20,806 bases of DNA from a virus. Of the stretch, positions 1 through 8,489 are shown in pieces; positions within the stretch are counted from its first letter, which is position 1; each line of letters starts with the position of its first letter. The notes beneath the pieces are model-generated. The model had not been told where the DNA came from, ran no database searches, and saw only the letters and a list, made by a program, of their open reading frames with translations. The stretch is taken from the IMG/VR virus record IMGVR_UViG_3300042326_000458, positions 1 to 20,806 of that record, one strand, 5' to 3'. The translations under genes were made by a program, and so were the position numbers.

Positions 1-479
1 TAAAGAACGATAGACTTAAGGCGTGGAGGGCAAAAAACAAAGACGCAATGAAGGTTTGGAGAAAAAACGATAGAGATAAAAATCTATTAAAAAGACGCGA
101 ACAAAGCCTTTCATGGCTCAAAAAGAATCCTATGAAAGCGGCTGAAAATATTAGGCGTTGGAAAGCTGCAAACAGGGATAAATGCACAGCAGTCGAAGAA
201 CTTAGGAGAGCCAGACAAATGAAAGCAGTTCCGACCGACTCATGGCGATCGGTCGTTGATGGTTTTTACAAGATTGCAAATCGAGTAAGTTATTGCACCG
301 GCATCAGACACGCGGTCGATCACATCGTTCCTTTAGCTGCCGGAGGCTCTCATTGTCATCGCAATTTGCAGGTTTTGCCATTTTCACTTAATAGCAGGAA
401 AGGAGCTAAAATTGATTTCAAATTGCCGGACTGCTATCGCAAGGATGGTCGTTTTACACCATCAACAGTATCTGTCTAA
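1..479 (+). CDS. HNH endonuclease, 5'-partial (runs off the window)
   Basis: Probable metal-dependent DNA endonuclease. The frame is open from base 3, before the first ATG at 48, so the true start is probably outside the window and ATG 48 may be internal. The visible N-terminal part is very basic with repeated K/W/R units: KNDRLKAWRAKNKD is followed 20 codons later by another KNDR. The nuclease core lies at about 300-410 and reads HAVDHIVPLAAGG, then SHCHRNLQVLP and N..KGAK, which fits the HNH pattern: the DH pair, the central N of NLQ and the final N. No zinc-binding CxxC pairs are seen. It sits just before the W-like and portal genes, where a terminase gene usually lies upstream. It could be a packaging-associated HNH protein or a free-standing homing nuclease. 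Its low GC (20 of 60 bases at 61-120) compared with the portal favours separate acquisition. Confidence 0.85.
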   Translation, partial: KNDRLKAWRAKNKDAMKVWRKNDRDKNLLKRREQSLSWLKKNPMKAAENIRRWKAANRDKCTAVEELRRARQMKAVPTDSWRSVVDGFYKIANRVSYCTGIRHAVDHIVPLAAGGSHCHRNLQVLPFSLNSRKGAKIDFKLPDCYRKDGRFTPSTVSV

Positions 480-502
480 TTTGACACGCCGTGCGTTATT
501 GC

Positions 503-742
503 ATGGCACTCGACAATCCTTTCATCGGTATTGAGCAAGCGACTTTGCTCGCGTTAAAAACCAAAGTGGTCTCCGCAATCGAGGCTTGCTTGCTCAATCA
601 GAGCTACTCGCTGAACGGTAAAAGCGTGTCGCGTGCCGACTTAGGTCGCCTCAATGAAATGTTAGGTCAGTTGCAGGGCGCTATTGACGAAGGCAACGGA
701 AGCACCGATACAGTTACCTTCGCGAGCTTTAACGGTCTATAA
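503..742 (+). CDS. Small head-tail joining protein, lambda gpW-like
   Basis: A protein of 79 aa starting MALDNPFIG. It has an alanine/leucine-rich helix, then a short hairpin-like stretch (SYSLNGKSVSRADL) and a second helix (GRLNEMLGQLQGAI). Size, helix-hairpin-helix pattern and position directly before a lambda-type portal match gpW, which in lambda sits between terminase and portal and helps join head and tail. The match rests on pattern and synteny, not clear residue identity. An in-frame GTG at 491 would add four residues (MRYC). I chose ATG 503 because the protein reads naturally from there; neither start has a Shine-Dalgarno site. The portal gene starts three bases after its stop, so the two are probably co-translated. 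Confidence 0.6.
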   Translation: MALDNPFIGIEQATLLALKTKVVSAIEACLLNQSYSLNGKSVSRADLGRLNEMLGQLQGAIDEGNGSTDTVTFASFNGL

Positions 743-745
743 AAC

Positions 746-2923
746 ATGGAAAACTTCGACGCTTCAAAAGTCCTGCAAAATCGTCCTTGGATTGAGCGTG
801 CGCTGGATAATGTCGCGCCGCAATGGTCGTTGAAGCGTTTGGAGGCTCGCGTGAGCAAGGCGTTGTTTGAATATAACGCATCGCAAAGCTCGCGAATATA
901 CCAGCCCAAAACGATGGGCTTGCCTTCTGAGTCGAGCCAGACGCAGCTCAGTCGAATCGTCATGATGTGGGAAGCTCGCGATCTGGTCGAGAATCTGCCG
1001 GAGGCGCGGGAGGTCAGTCGCAAGTTTGGCAACTATTTAACGCCGCACGAGTATTCTCCGGCGACAGGTGACCGTGCTTACAACGCAACGATCAGCGAAT
1101 ACTTCCACGCTTGGTGCAAACGCGCTGATGTAACTGGTCGGCATTCGTTTAAGAAGCTCGTGCAGCTTGCAGCCGAAGAGCGACCAGTTGACGGCGATTG
1201 CGGATTCGTGATCCGGCGCGTAGGCGAGGAACTCAAGTTGCAACTCGTGCCAAGCACGCGCATTGGCAATCCAAACAATTCTGGACTTGATGCAGAAAAC
1301 TATACCCAAGGAATTATCACAAATGAATATGGTCAACCGATTGCTTACCGCATTTTTAGAGTCGATAAAAACGGCGTTTACTTCGGCGCGGAAGATATTC
1401 CAGCGGCGCAGTTTTGCCATTACTTCGACCCTTTCCGAGTCGATCAGTATCGTGGAGTCACCGATTTCCACGCGGCCATCAGGACGGCGCGTAGCCTCTA
1501 CGAAATCCTCGAAGCCGAAAAAGCGGGTGTCCGTTTCGCTTCGCAGCAAGCTGCTTTAATTTTCACAGATCGCGGCACGGCAAATCCTCGCAACTTATTT
1601 CAACCTACCCCCGCAAACACGCTGCCAAGTGGACAGCAGCAGAAGAATGAACTTAGCGAGGTCGGCACGATCCGTTATTTCGGTAACGCGGATAAGATCG
1701 AGGTCATGCCGTCGAGACCTTCGCAAGCGTTCGCTGGCTTTGTTCAGCACTTGATGCACGAGATCGCTCTCGGTGTCGGCGTGCCGGAAGGCGTTTTATT
1801 CGGAACGCAAGACTACAAAGGCCCAAGCGTTCGCGCAGAATTTGCGGCAGCGGATCGCGTGTTCACGCGGCATCAAGGCGTGCTAGTCGATAAGGTTCTT
1901 GATCCAATCAAGGACGCGGTGATTCTGGACGCGATTGCACGCAACGAGATCGCGCCACCGAAGTTGCTGGCTGGCGAGACTATGGTGCAAGCCTTGCGCC
2001 GCGCAACGATGGGCGAGTGGCGTTTCCCTGCAAAGCTCTCGATCGATGTCGGTCGCGAGTCTGCGGCGAACATGAACGAGAACCGGCAAGGCGCGAAGTC
2101 GCTGCAAGAGATCGCGGCTGAAGAAGGCACGGATGCTTTTGCGCGGCTTGAGCAGATCGCAATCGAGGCGAGCTTCGTTAAAGAACTTTCTACGAAATAC
2201 GAAGTGCCGGAGACTTCGATCCGGCTTGTTACCAACTCACTGCCATCGACTCCGGCAGCGGCAGCGGCAGCGGGTGAGAACGTCGGTGCGGCAGCGGCAG
2301 ACGCGCAGAACGCAAGCGCACAACAGAGTGAAAAACCAGTCGAGGTTACAACCACAGATACACCGGCTGAGTTACCGTTGCAGCCGTTTGAATCAGAACA
2401 CGTCACGATAAACTTTGCCGACGGCACTTACATTCCGACAAACGCGATCGCAGAGAACGCAAGGCAAGCACTCAAGGTGCGTGATACTAAGCCAGCATCA
2501 CAACGCGGCATGACCTCGGTCGGCTTGGCTCGCGCTCGCGATCTGATGAATAAGCGCCCTCAGTCCGAGGACACAGTGCGGCGCATGAAAGCGTTTTTTG
2601 ACCGGCACGAGGCCGACAAGCAGGGCGAGACGTGGGACGAAAAAGGCAAGGGCTGGCAAGCGTGGAACGGCTGGGGTGGCGATGAAGGTTACGTCTGGGC
2701 GACCTCAATCGTAGAGCGATTGAACAAGCAAGCCGACGCGCAGAAAATCAATGCGGCATCCGCAGAGGTGCGTCAGACGTTCGCGGCAATCACACCACCA
2801 GCACCAGAGGAGTGGCTGGACGCCGTGCAGAATTATCGCAGCAAGCAAAATCTGCGAGTCGATGAAATCAAGGCTAGCATCATTGGTGAAAAATCAATCA
2901 TCGAACTTACCAAAATAACATGA
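746..2923 (+). CDS. Portal protein, lambda gpB-like, with extra C-terminal domain
   Basis: Forms the dodecameric ring at the capsid vertex through which DNA is packaged and to which the neck attaches. Residues 1 to about 490 look like the lambda-family portal (Phage_portal_2): an early SQTQLSRIVMMWEARDLVENLP segment, a central region with CGFVIRR and QYRGVTDFHAAIRTARSLYEI, and the conserved-looking GVPEGVLFGTQDYKGPSVRAEF. An Ala/Gln/Thr-rich linker follows (about 500-548). A separate domain then lies at about 579-655, with SVGLARARDLMNKRP, RRMKAFFDRHE and QAWNGWGGDEGYVWA. Its 725 aa exceed the usual 500-550. I have seen the W-GG-D-G-W signature in other phage head-region proteins but cannot name its function. 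The stop overlaps the next start (ATGA), an odd neighbour since the next gene is a fibre. Confidence 0.9.
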   Translation: MENFDASKVLQNRPWIERALDNVAPQWSLKRLEARVSKALFEYNASQSSRIYQPKTMGLPSESSQTQLSRIVMMWEARDLVENLPEAREVSRKFGNYLTPHEYSPATGDRAYNATISEYFHAWCKRADVTGRHSFKKLVQLAAEERPVDGDCGFVIRRVGEELKLQLVPSTRIGNPNNSGLDAENYTQGIITNEYGQPIAYRIFRVDKNGVYFGAEDIPAAQFCHYFDPFRVDQYRGVTDFHAAIRTARSLYEILEAEKAGVRFASQQAALIFTDRGTANPRNLFQPTPANTLPSGQQQKNELSEVGTIRYFGNADKIEVMPSRPSQAFAGFVQHLMHEIALGVGVPEGVLFGTQDYKGPSVRAEFAAADRVFTRHQGVLVDKVLDPIKDAVILDAIARNEIAPPKLLAGETMVQALRRATMGEWRFPAKLSIDVGRESAANMNENRQGAKSLQEIAAEEGTDAFARLEQIAIEASFVKELSTKYEVPETSIRLVTNSLPSTPAAAAAAGENVGAAAADAQNASAQQSEKPVEVTTTDTPAELPLQPFESEHVTINFADGTYIPTNAIAENARQALKVRDTKPASQRGMTSVGLARARDLMNKRPQSEDTVRRMKAFFDRHEADKQGETWDEKGKGWQAWNGWGGDEGYVWATSIVERLNKQADAQKINAASAEVRQTFAAITPPAPEEWLDAVQNYRSKQNLRVDEIKASIIGEKSIIELTKIT

Positions 2924-5900
2924 TCCACACGCAGACTCAAATCGACAACCTAATCGAGCTGGCAATCATCCAGCGCGTTGAACTACGCAAACTCGTTGAG
3001 TCGTTGCCGGAGCTTCGCACGCATCTCTCGGTCGAGATCGAGCGTAATCTGAATGAGATCGAGCCAGCGATGCGCGAGGAGTTGCAGGCTTATTTACTGA
3101 CCGCATCACAGAGCGAACACGCCATCCTAGGCAACTCGCTCAAGCAAAAGATTGCGGAACTTGCAGTCAGTTTAGAGGACACGACCGCGCAAAAGTATTC
3201 GGTGTTGATGAATGAGCGTGCGGAGAATGATCGACTGCTGATCAAGGCAGAGGCACGGATCGCAGAGGCTGCGATTGCTTTACCTTCAGCGGTCAAAGAG
3301 ATCGTCCTCGATGAGCTTTCACGTTTCCCGCGAGCGAATCAAATCGACCAACTGCGGAAAGAATTTGCGGAGCCAGCGAGCTTGAATCCTCGCGGCAAGT
3401 GGCAGATCGGCGAGACGTATAACAAGCTCGATCTCGTGTCGATTAACGGCAACAGCTTCATCGCAAACGAGACGACCACGGAAAAGCCGACGATGAACTC
3501 GACGGCGTGGACGCTCAACTCGTCGAAGGGTGGTGTCGGTGCTGGCATCACTTCGATCACGGAACTTACTGGAACTCCAAGCAATGGAGAAACTCTGATC
3601 GGTAACGGTCAAGATTACGTCAAGTCGACGCTGACTGCCGGTAACGGTATATCCATCACGAATGGTGCTGGCTCGATTACGGTTACGGCAACTGGCGGCG
3701 TAAACTTTCAAGGCTCTTGGAACGCATCGACAAACACACCGACACTCACATCGAGCGTCGGCACGACTGGCTTTTTCTATATCGTCAGCGTTGCGGGTTC
3801 AACAAATCTCAACGGTGTAACCGACTGGGAAATTGGGGACTGGGCGATCTTCGGCACTAGCACTTGGACGAAAGTCGATAACACAGACAAGGTTTCGAGC
3901 GTGTTCGGTCGCGTCGGTTCCGTCGTTGGAGTTTCCACGGATTATTCTGCGGTCGGCATCACTAACACGGCGATCGGCGCGAGTAACCCTTCGACCGTTG
4001 CTGCTACTACTCTCTCATCGAGCAGCACAACAATTCTGAACGGCACGACGATTCCAGCAAACAAGACGCTCGTCGTTACGACTGACAAGCTCTCGGCTTT
4101 AGCGGCGACAACGTCAGCGGAACTTGCTGGCGTAATCAGCGACGAAACGGGCAGCGGTGCGCTCGTGTTCGCAACTTCTCCGACCTTAGTCACTCCAGCC
4201 CTCGGCACACCTTCTGCGCTGGTGGGAACGAACATCACTGGCACGGCAGCAGGTCTTACCGCTGGCAATGTTAGCACAAACGCAAATCTGACCGGCGATG
4301 TAACAAGCGTCGGGAATGCAACCTCAATTGCGTCCGGCGTGATTGTAAATGCTGACGTAAACGCGAGCGCAGCTATTGCTTACAGCAAACTAAATCTAGC
4401 GACTAGCATTGTTGATGCCGACATCAGCGCTTCGGCTGCAATCGTAGACACAAAACTCGCGACGATCTCGACCGCTTCAAAGGTCAGCAACTCGGCAACC
4501 ACAGCAGCGAGCGCAAACACGGCATCTGCTATTGTAGCGCGTGACGCATCAGGTAATTTTATAGCTGGAACGATTACGGCAAACCTAACTGGAACCGCAT
4601 CAAATGTAACCACGAACGCTAATTTGACTGGCGACGTGACCAGCGTGGGCAATGCCACTTCGATTGCAGCAGGTGTCATTGTCAACGCTGACATCAACGC
4701 AAGCGCGGCCATCGTAGACACTAAGCTGGATACTATTGCAACCGCACTCAAGGTTAGCAACTCGGCGACGACTGCAACTAATGCTAACACCGCATCCGCA
4801 ATCGTGGCTCGTGATGCGTCCGGCAACTTTAGCGCAGGAACAATTTCAGCGGATCTTACAGGCAACGTAACCGGCAACGTCAGCGGATCGTCCGGCAGCA
4901 CGACTGGTAACGCGGCAACCGCAACGGCTCTCGCGACAGGTCGCACAATCGCGATCACAGGCGATCTGGCTTATACCTCACCGAGCTTCGATGGCAGCGG
5001 GAACGTCACGGCGGCGGGAACGCTCGCCACCGTCGCTACGGCGGGGACGACAGGCGGCAGCACGGCAATTCCAGTCGTAACGATTAACGCCAAGGGTCTG
5101 ACGACCTCGATCACGACTGCGGCGGTAATTGCTCCGGCTGGCACGCTTACCGGCAACACGCTGGCATCAGGCGTCACGGCTTCATCGCTGACCTCACTTG
5201 GGACGATTGCGAATTTAACCGCGACTGCTGGAACGATCTCGACTACGCCCAGTGCATCGACTGACATCGCCAACAAACTCTACGTCGACACCGTCGCGCA
5301 GGGTCTAGATGCGAAGGCTAGTTGCGTTGCAGCGACGACGGCTGACATCACGCTCAGTGGGACGCAGACGATTGACGGTATTGCAATTATTGCAGGCAAC
5401 CGCGTGCTGGTTAAGAATCAGTCGCTCTCGCAGAACAACGGTATTTACCTCTGCGCTGCTGGTTCGTGGACGCGCACGACCGACGCGGATACTTGGGACG
5501 AGTTAACCTCGGCTTTTACTTTTATTGAGACAGGCACGGTCAACGCGGACACTGGCTACGTTTGCACGGCGAACGCTGGTGGCACGCTAGGCACGACGGC
5601 ATTACCTTGGTCACAGTTTAGCGGCGCGGGATCATACACCGCTTCTACTGGGCTTACGCTCACTGGCACGGTGTTCTCGCTCACGGCTCCGGTCACGGTT
5701 GCATTAGGCGGGACGAACGCAACGAGCGCAGGGATCGCGGCGTTTAATAATATATCTGGCTTCACGGCTGCGGGTGCGACAGGAACGACCTCGACCAATC
5801 TAGTTTTTTCGACCTCGCCGACTTTAGTTACGCCAGCACTTGGCACGCCGTCATCGGCTACGCTAACTAACGCGACAGGTCTACCGCTAACGACAGGCGT

Positions 5901-8103
5901 AACTGGAACCTTGCCAGTCGCCAACGGCGGCACCGGAGTCACAACCTCCACAGGCACAACCAACGTAGTGCTGTCAGGCTCGCCAACGATCACTACACCA
6001 GTGATTGCCCAAATCAACGACGCAAGCGGCAATGAGACCTTGAAGTTAGCCTCGATTGCTAGTGCGGTGAATGAGGTCACGATAGAAAACGCCCCGAGTG
6101 GCAGTGCCGTCCATATCTCAGCCAGTGGCGGAGATGCCTCTGTTGGGCTGCATTTGGCTGGCAAGGGCGCGTCAGGCTACGTCAACGTGCAAGACTCAAC
6201 AGATGCCACGAAGCGCATCATGTTCAACGCTGCGGGTGGCACGACGAACACGCGCACAATGTTGAGCAGCACGCAGACGGTGGACAGAACGCTCTCGTTG
6301 CCAGATGCGACGGATACGCTGGTTGGTAAAGCGACAACGGACACGCTGACGAACAAAACTATCACAGGTGGGATTCTGAACGGCACGCTGGGCAGCACCA
6401 CACCTAGCACGATTGCGGGGACGACGATTACGGCAACAAGTGCTGTAACAATGGCTAATGCTACGGCATTACAATTTAAGGAATCAGGTGGCACTGCGCG
6501 GAATACGCTCGGCATGACGGCGGGCAATTTGATTCAAATTGGTGATATACCCAATGCTGGTAACTCGCTTGAGGTGTTGTCTTTTGGTGCAATTAATACC
6601 AAGATTAACACCAGCACGATTACGTCGGTTTCCTCCACCGGCCTCGCAATCACAGGGGTCGTTACAGCGAGCAACGGAACTTATAATCGTTTTGCTACTA
6701 CTAATTCTGGAGACACTGTAGCTACTTTGGTAAACAAAGGGAGTGCTAGTGCGTATCTTACAATAGCTAGTGGAACAACAGCAGACTATGTTCTTGAGAT
6801 GGCGTCCGAAAGAACTGGGGCGGGTACTGGCAATTTTTACTTTGGCGGTAATCACACAACCAATTTTGTTTTTAGAAGTAATGGATATGCAAGTCTTGGA
6901 AATTGGAATTCCACTGCACTCTCGGTGACAGGGAGTTTGTCGGCCACATCATCAATATCAAATACAACGGCAAGCGGAACTGCTTCGGTTATCAACATTG
7001 CACAGACTGGAATTATTGGTTGGAACATTACAAACGAAGCAACTACTGGACTGCTAAAAATTGGCGTTACATCGGGCGGGACAATACTCACGATGACCAA
7101 TGGCACTGGCCTCGCGGTCACTGGCACAGTAGGAACAAGCGGTAACGCTACCATTGGCACGGCTGGCTTAGCTCCTGTGGCAACTCCAACGCGGCTGACA
7201 CTTGATGGTAGTTACGCAAACGCAGGCACACCAACAAATCAACAGCAAAAACTAACACTTGTATCTGTTTCTAGCACGGAAGCGTATGGATTTGCTGTCT
7301 CTAATGATGGAGGACTATGGGCGCAATCTGGTAATTCAACTGGAGCAACTGGCTACATTGGTTTTGCTACAGGAGGGGCCGAGAGAGGCCGTATTAATTC
7401 TACTGGCCTCGCGGTCACTGGGACTACTACCTCTACAGGTGCTATTAGCACGGCGGCAACTGGTGAGGCTTTGACTCTTAATTCTGGTGGCACAGCGGCT
7501 GATACTTATTTAAAAATTAAACGTGGGTCAGGAACGTATTGGACTGTCGGACATGATTCACTGGGGGGGCTGACTTTTGGTCGAGACGGAACAGACAAAG
7601 CATATTTTGGGCGTAATAGCGTTGATGGCCTTTATGTAATTGGCACGCTTACTTGCACAGGCGCACTCTCCAAAGGTTCTGGCTCGTTCCGCATCGAGCA
7701 TCCGCTGCCATCTAAGTCTGCTACTCACCAACTCGTTCACTCCTTCATCGAAGGGCCAAAGTGCGACCTCATCTATCGCGGCAAAATAAACTTAGTGGAC
7801 GGCAAGGCATCCGTAAACATCGACACGGACAGCACAATGACGGAAGGCACATTTGAGGTGCTATGCGCCAACGTGCAATGCTTTACCAGCAACGAGTCTG
7901 GCTGGGGCGCAATTCGCGGCAAAGTGACTGGCAACATCCTTACCATCGAAGCGCAAGATGCGGCATCCACCGACAACGTAAGCTGGATGGTAATAGGCGA
8001 GCGCAAAGACCCGCACATCATGGACACGGACTGGACGGACGAAAACGGTCGCCCAATCGTTGAGCCACTCAAGCCAGCAGAACCCGCCCTAGAAGCCAAA
8101 TGA
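2920..8103 (+). CDS. Large modular tail fibre / adhesin-like protein
   Basis: A 1,727-aa fibrous protein, probably a trimeric host-contact fibre. Order by approximate residue: 1-155 charged helices, likely coiled coil; 158-187 a short carbohydrate-binding-like module (GKWQIGETYNKLDLVSINGNSFIA); 262-320 a W-rich module ending WEIGDWAIFGTSTWTKVDN; 324-344 VSSVFGRVGSVV; 456-648 two tandem Ala/Thr/Ser/Asn repeats; 796-907 a module with TLSGTQTIDGIAI, NRVLVKNQ and NADTGYVC; about 998 ANGGTGVT; 1240-1570 cassettes punctuated by GLAVTG-type units; 1586-1707 a terminal domain starting GSFRIEHPLP with HSFIEGP and CFTSNESGW. No S74 intramolecular chaperone motif is seen. Such modules recur in fibres of aquatic phages. 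The start overlaps the portal stop by ATGA. Its place among head genes is unusual, and GC shifts inside the gene suggest module exchange. The receptor is unknown. Confidence 0.8.
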   Translation: MIHTQTQIDNLIELAIIQRVELRKLVESLPELRTHLSVEIERNLNEIEPAMREELQAYLLTASQSEHAILGNSLKQKIAELAVSLEDTTAQKYSVLMNERAENDRLLIKAEARIAEAAIALPSAVKEIVLDELSRFPRANQIDQLRKEFAEPASLNPRGKWQIGETYNKLDLVSINGNSFIANETTTEKPTMNSTAWTLNSSKGGVGAGITSITELTGTPSNGETLIGNGQDYVKSTLTAGNGISITNGAGSITVTATGGVNFQGSWNASTNTPTLTSSVGTTGFFYIVSVAGSTNLNGVTDWEIGDWAIFGTSTWTKVDNTDKVSSVFGRVGSVVGVSTDYSAVGITNTAIGASNPSTVAATTLSSSSTTILNGTTIPANKTLVVTTDKLSALAATTSAELAGVISDETGSGALVFATSPTLVTPALGTPSALVGTNITGTAAGLTAGNVSTNANLTGDVTSVGNATSIASGVIVNADVNASAAIAYSKLNLATSIVDADISASAAIVDTKLATISTASKVSNSATTAASANTASAIVARDASGNFIAGTITANLTGTASNVTTNANLTGDVTSVGNATSIAAGVIVNADINASAAIVDTKLDTIATALKVSNSATTATNANTASAIVARDASGNFSAGTISADLTGNVTGNVSGSSGSTTGNAATATALATGRTIAITGDLAYTSPSFDGSGNVTAAGTLATVATAGTTGGSTAIPVVTINAKGLTTSITTAAVIAPAGTLTGNTLASGVTASSLTSLGTIANLTATAGTISTTPSASTDIANKLYVDTVAQGLDAKASCVAATTADITLSGTQTIDGIAIIAGNRVLVKNQSLSQNNGIYLCAAGSWTRTTDADTWDELTSAFTFIETGTVNADTGYVCTANAGGTLGTTALPWSQFSGAGSYTASTGLTLTGTVFSLTAPVTVALGGTNATSAGIAAFNNISGFTAAGATGTTSTNLVFSTSPTLVTPALGTPSSATLTNATGLPLTTGVTGTLPVANGGTGVTTSTGTTNVVLSGSPTITTPVIAQINDASGNETLKLASIASAVNEVTIENAPSGSAVHISASGGDASVGLHLAGKGASGYVNVQDSTDATKRIMFNAAGGTTNTRTMLSSTQTVDRTLSLPDATDTLVGKATTDTLTNKTITGGILNGTLGSTTPSTIAGTTITATSAVTMANATALQFKESGGTARNTLGMTAGNLIQIGDIPNAGNSLEVLSFGAINTKINTSTITSVSSTGLAITGVVTASNGTYNRFATTNSGDTVATLVNKGSASAYLTIASGTTADYVLEMASERTGAGTGNFYFGGNHTTNFVFRSNGYASLGNWNSTALSVTGSLSATSSISNTTASGTASVINIAQTGIIGWNITNEATTGLLKIGVTSGGTILTMTNGTGLAVTGTVGTSGNATIGTAGLAPVATPTRLTLDGSYANAGTPTNQQQKLTLVSVSSTEAYGFAVSNDGGLWAQSGNSTGATGYIGFATGGAERGRINSTGLAVTGTTTSTGAISTAATGEALTLNSGGTAADTYLKIKRGSGTYWTVGHDSLGGLTFGRDGTDKAYFGRNSVDGLYVIGTLTCTGALSKGSGSFRIEHPLPSKSATHQLVHSFIEGPKCDLIYRGKINLVDGKASVNIDTDSTMTEGTFEVLCANVQCFTSNESGWGAIRGKVTGNILTIEAQDAASTDNVSWMVIGERKDPHIMDTDWTDENGRPIVEPLKPAEPALEAK
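4285..4863 (+). repeat. Two tandem protein-level repeats inside the fibre gene
   Basis: Copy 1 runs 4285-4620 and copy 2 4621-4863. Both begin NLTGDVTSVGNATSIA and both end with a SAIVARDASGNF...AGTI segment. Copy 1 has about 22 extra residues (IAYSKLNLATSIVDADISASAA). The first 16 residues are identical, yet 11 of the 16 codons differ synonymously by my hand count. The SNSATT...DASGNF segment has 23 of 25 identical residues, with 15 of those 23 using different codons. They are therefore clear repeats in protein but weak repeats in DNA. Confidence 0.9.
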
Positions 8104-8321
8104 GCTACGACCCTCTCAGCATTGACGCTCAGCTATCCGCTATCCTGACGCGCATGGACGCGCAGGACAAGGTGTTGGAGCAAGTGTTGCAGCAGTGCAT
8201 CAAAACAAACGGTCGCGTGACAATGCTGGAGAGTTTTAAGAACGAGCTTCGGGGGAAGGTGGCGGTTTTGGCGGCAGTAATCTCGGCAATCACCGCATGG
8301 ATTATCAAACGTAACGTCTAA
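8100..8321 (+). CDS. Small coiled-coil protein with C-terminal membrane segment (XhlA/holin-accessory type)
   Basis: A 73-aa protein. Residues about 1-50 form an amphipathic heptad-like helix (LSAILTRMDAQDKVLEQVLQQ), with TNGRVTMLESFK in its second half. Residues about 51-69 are a hydrophobic segment (VAVLAAVISAITAWII), ending in the positive tail KRNV. Cytoplasmic coiled coil plus one C-terminal TM helix is the layout of XhlA-like lysis accessory proteins and of small phage proteins found near holins. The holin-like gene lies about 700 bp downstream, which supports a lysis or membrane role. The start overlaps the fibre stop by ATGA, so it is probably translated by coupling. It could instead be a membrane anchor with another role. 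Confidence 0.65.
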   Translation: MSYDPLSIDAQLSAILTRMDAQDKVLEQVLQQCIKTNGRVTMLESFKNELRGKVAVLAAVISAITAWIIKRNV

Positions 8322-8335
8322 CAATAAAATACAAC

Positions 8336-8488
8336 ATGAACAACATGACACTAGATCAGGCACTCAATAACCTCTATAACGCAGCACGCATGGCTCCGCT
8401 AAATGCAGAGCAGCACGAACTGATTCGCAAGTGTGCGGAGCAGATCGCGGAGGCACTCAAACCGAAGGAAGAACCTAAGGGCGACTAG
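8336..8488 (+). CDS. 50-aa hypothetical protein
   Basis: Starts at ATG 8336 after an A-rich leader (ACAATAAAATACAAC) and reads MNNMTLDQALNNLYNAARM, ending KPKEEPKGD. It is predicted almost wholly helical, with a charged C-terminal tail, and has no signal peptide or TM segment. It lies 14 bp after the coiled-coil/TM gene and ends one base before the next ATG, so the coding chain is continuous here, which supports it being real despite its size. I recall similar short LDQAL..L..A proteins beside phage lysis genes, but I know of no assigned function. Confidence 0.65.
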   Translation: MNNMTLDQALNNLYNAARMAPLNAEQHELIRKCAEQIAEALKPKEEPKGD

Positions 8489-8489
8489 C

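Noticed and set aside
1873-2427. 184-aa antisense frame under the portal gene
   Set aside because: Ser/Ala-rich shadow of the portal linker; no leader, no motifs, and the portal frame is clearly real.
3942-6855. Long antisense open frames across the fibre gene (for example 4380-4958 and 5556-6164)
   Set aside because: They are Val/Ala/Pro-rich reflections of the GC-rich, Thr/Ala-rich repeats on the + strand, with no independent motifs.
2920-8103. Diversity-generating retroelement target in the fibre
   Set aside because: No reverse transcriptase or template repeat is seen in the window, and the repeats differ at third codon positions, not at adenines.
8433-8489. Longer start for the 178-aa protein
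   Set aside because: It adds an Arg-rich segment that overlaps the 50-aa gene in another frame; ATG 8490 directly after that gene's stop fits better.
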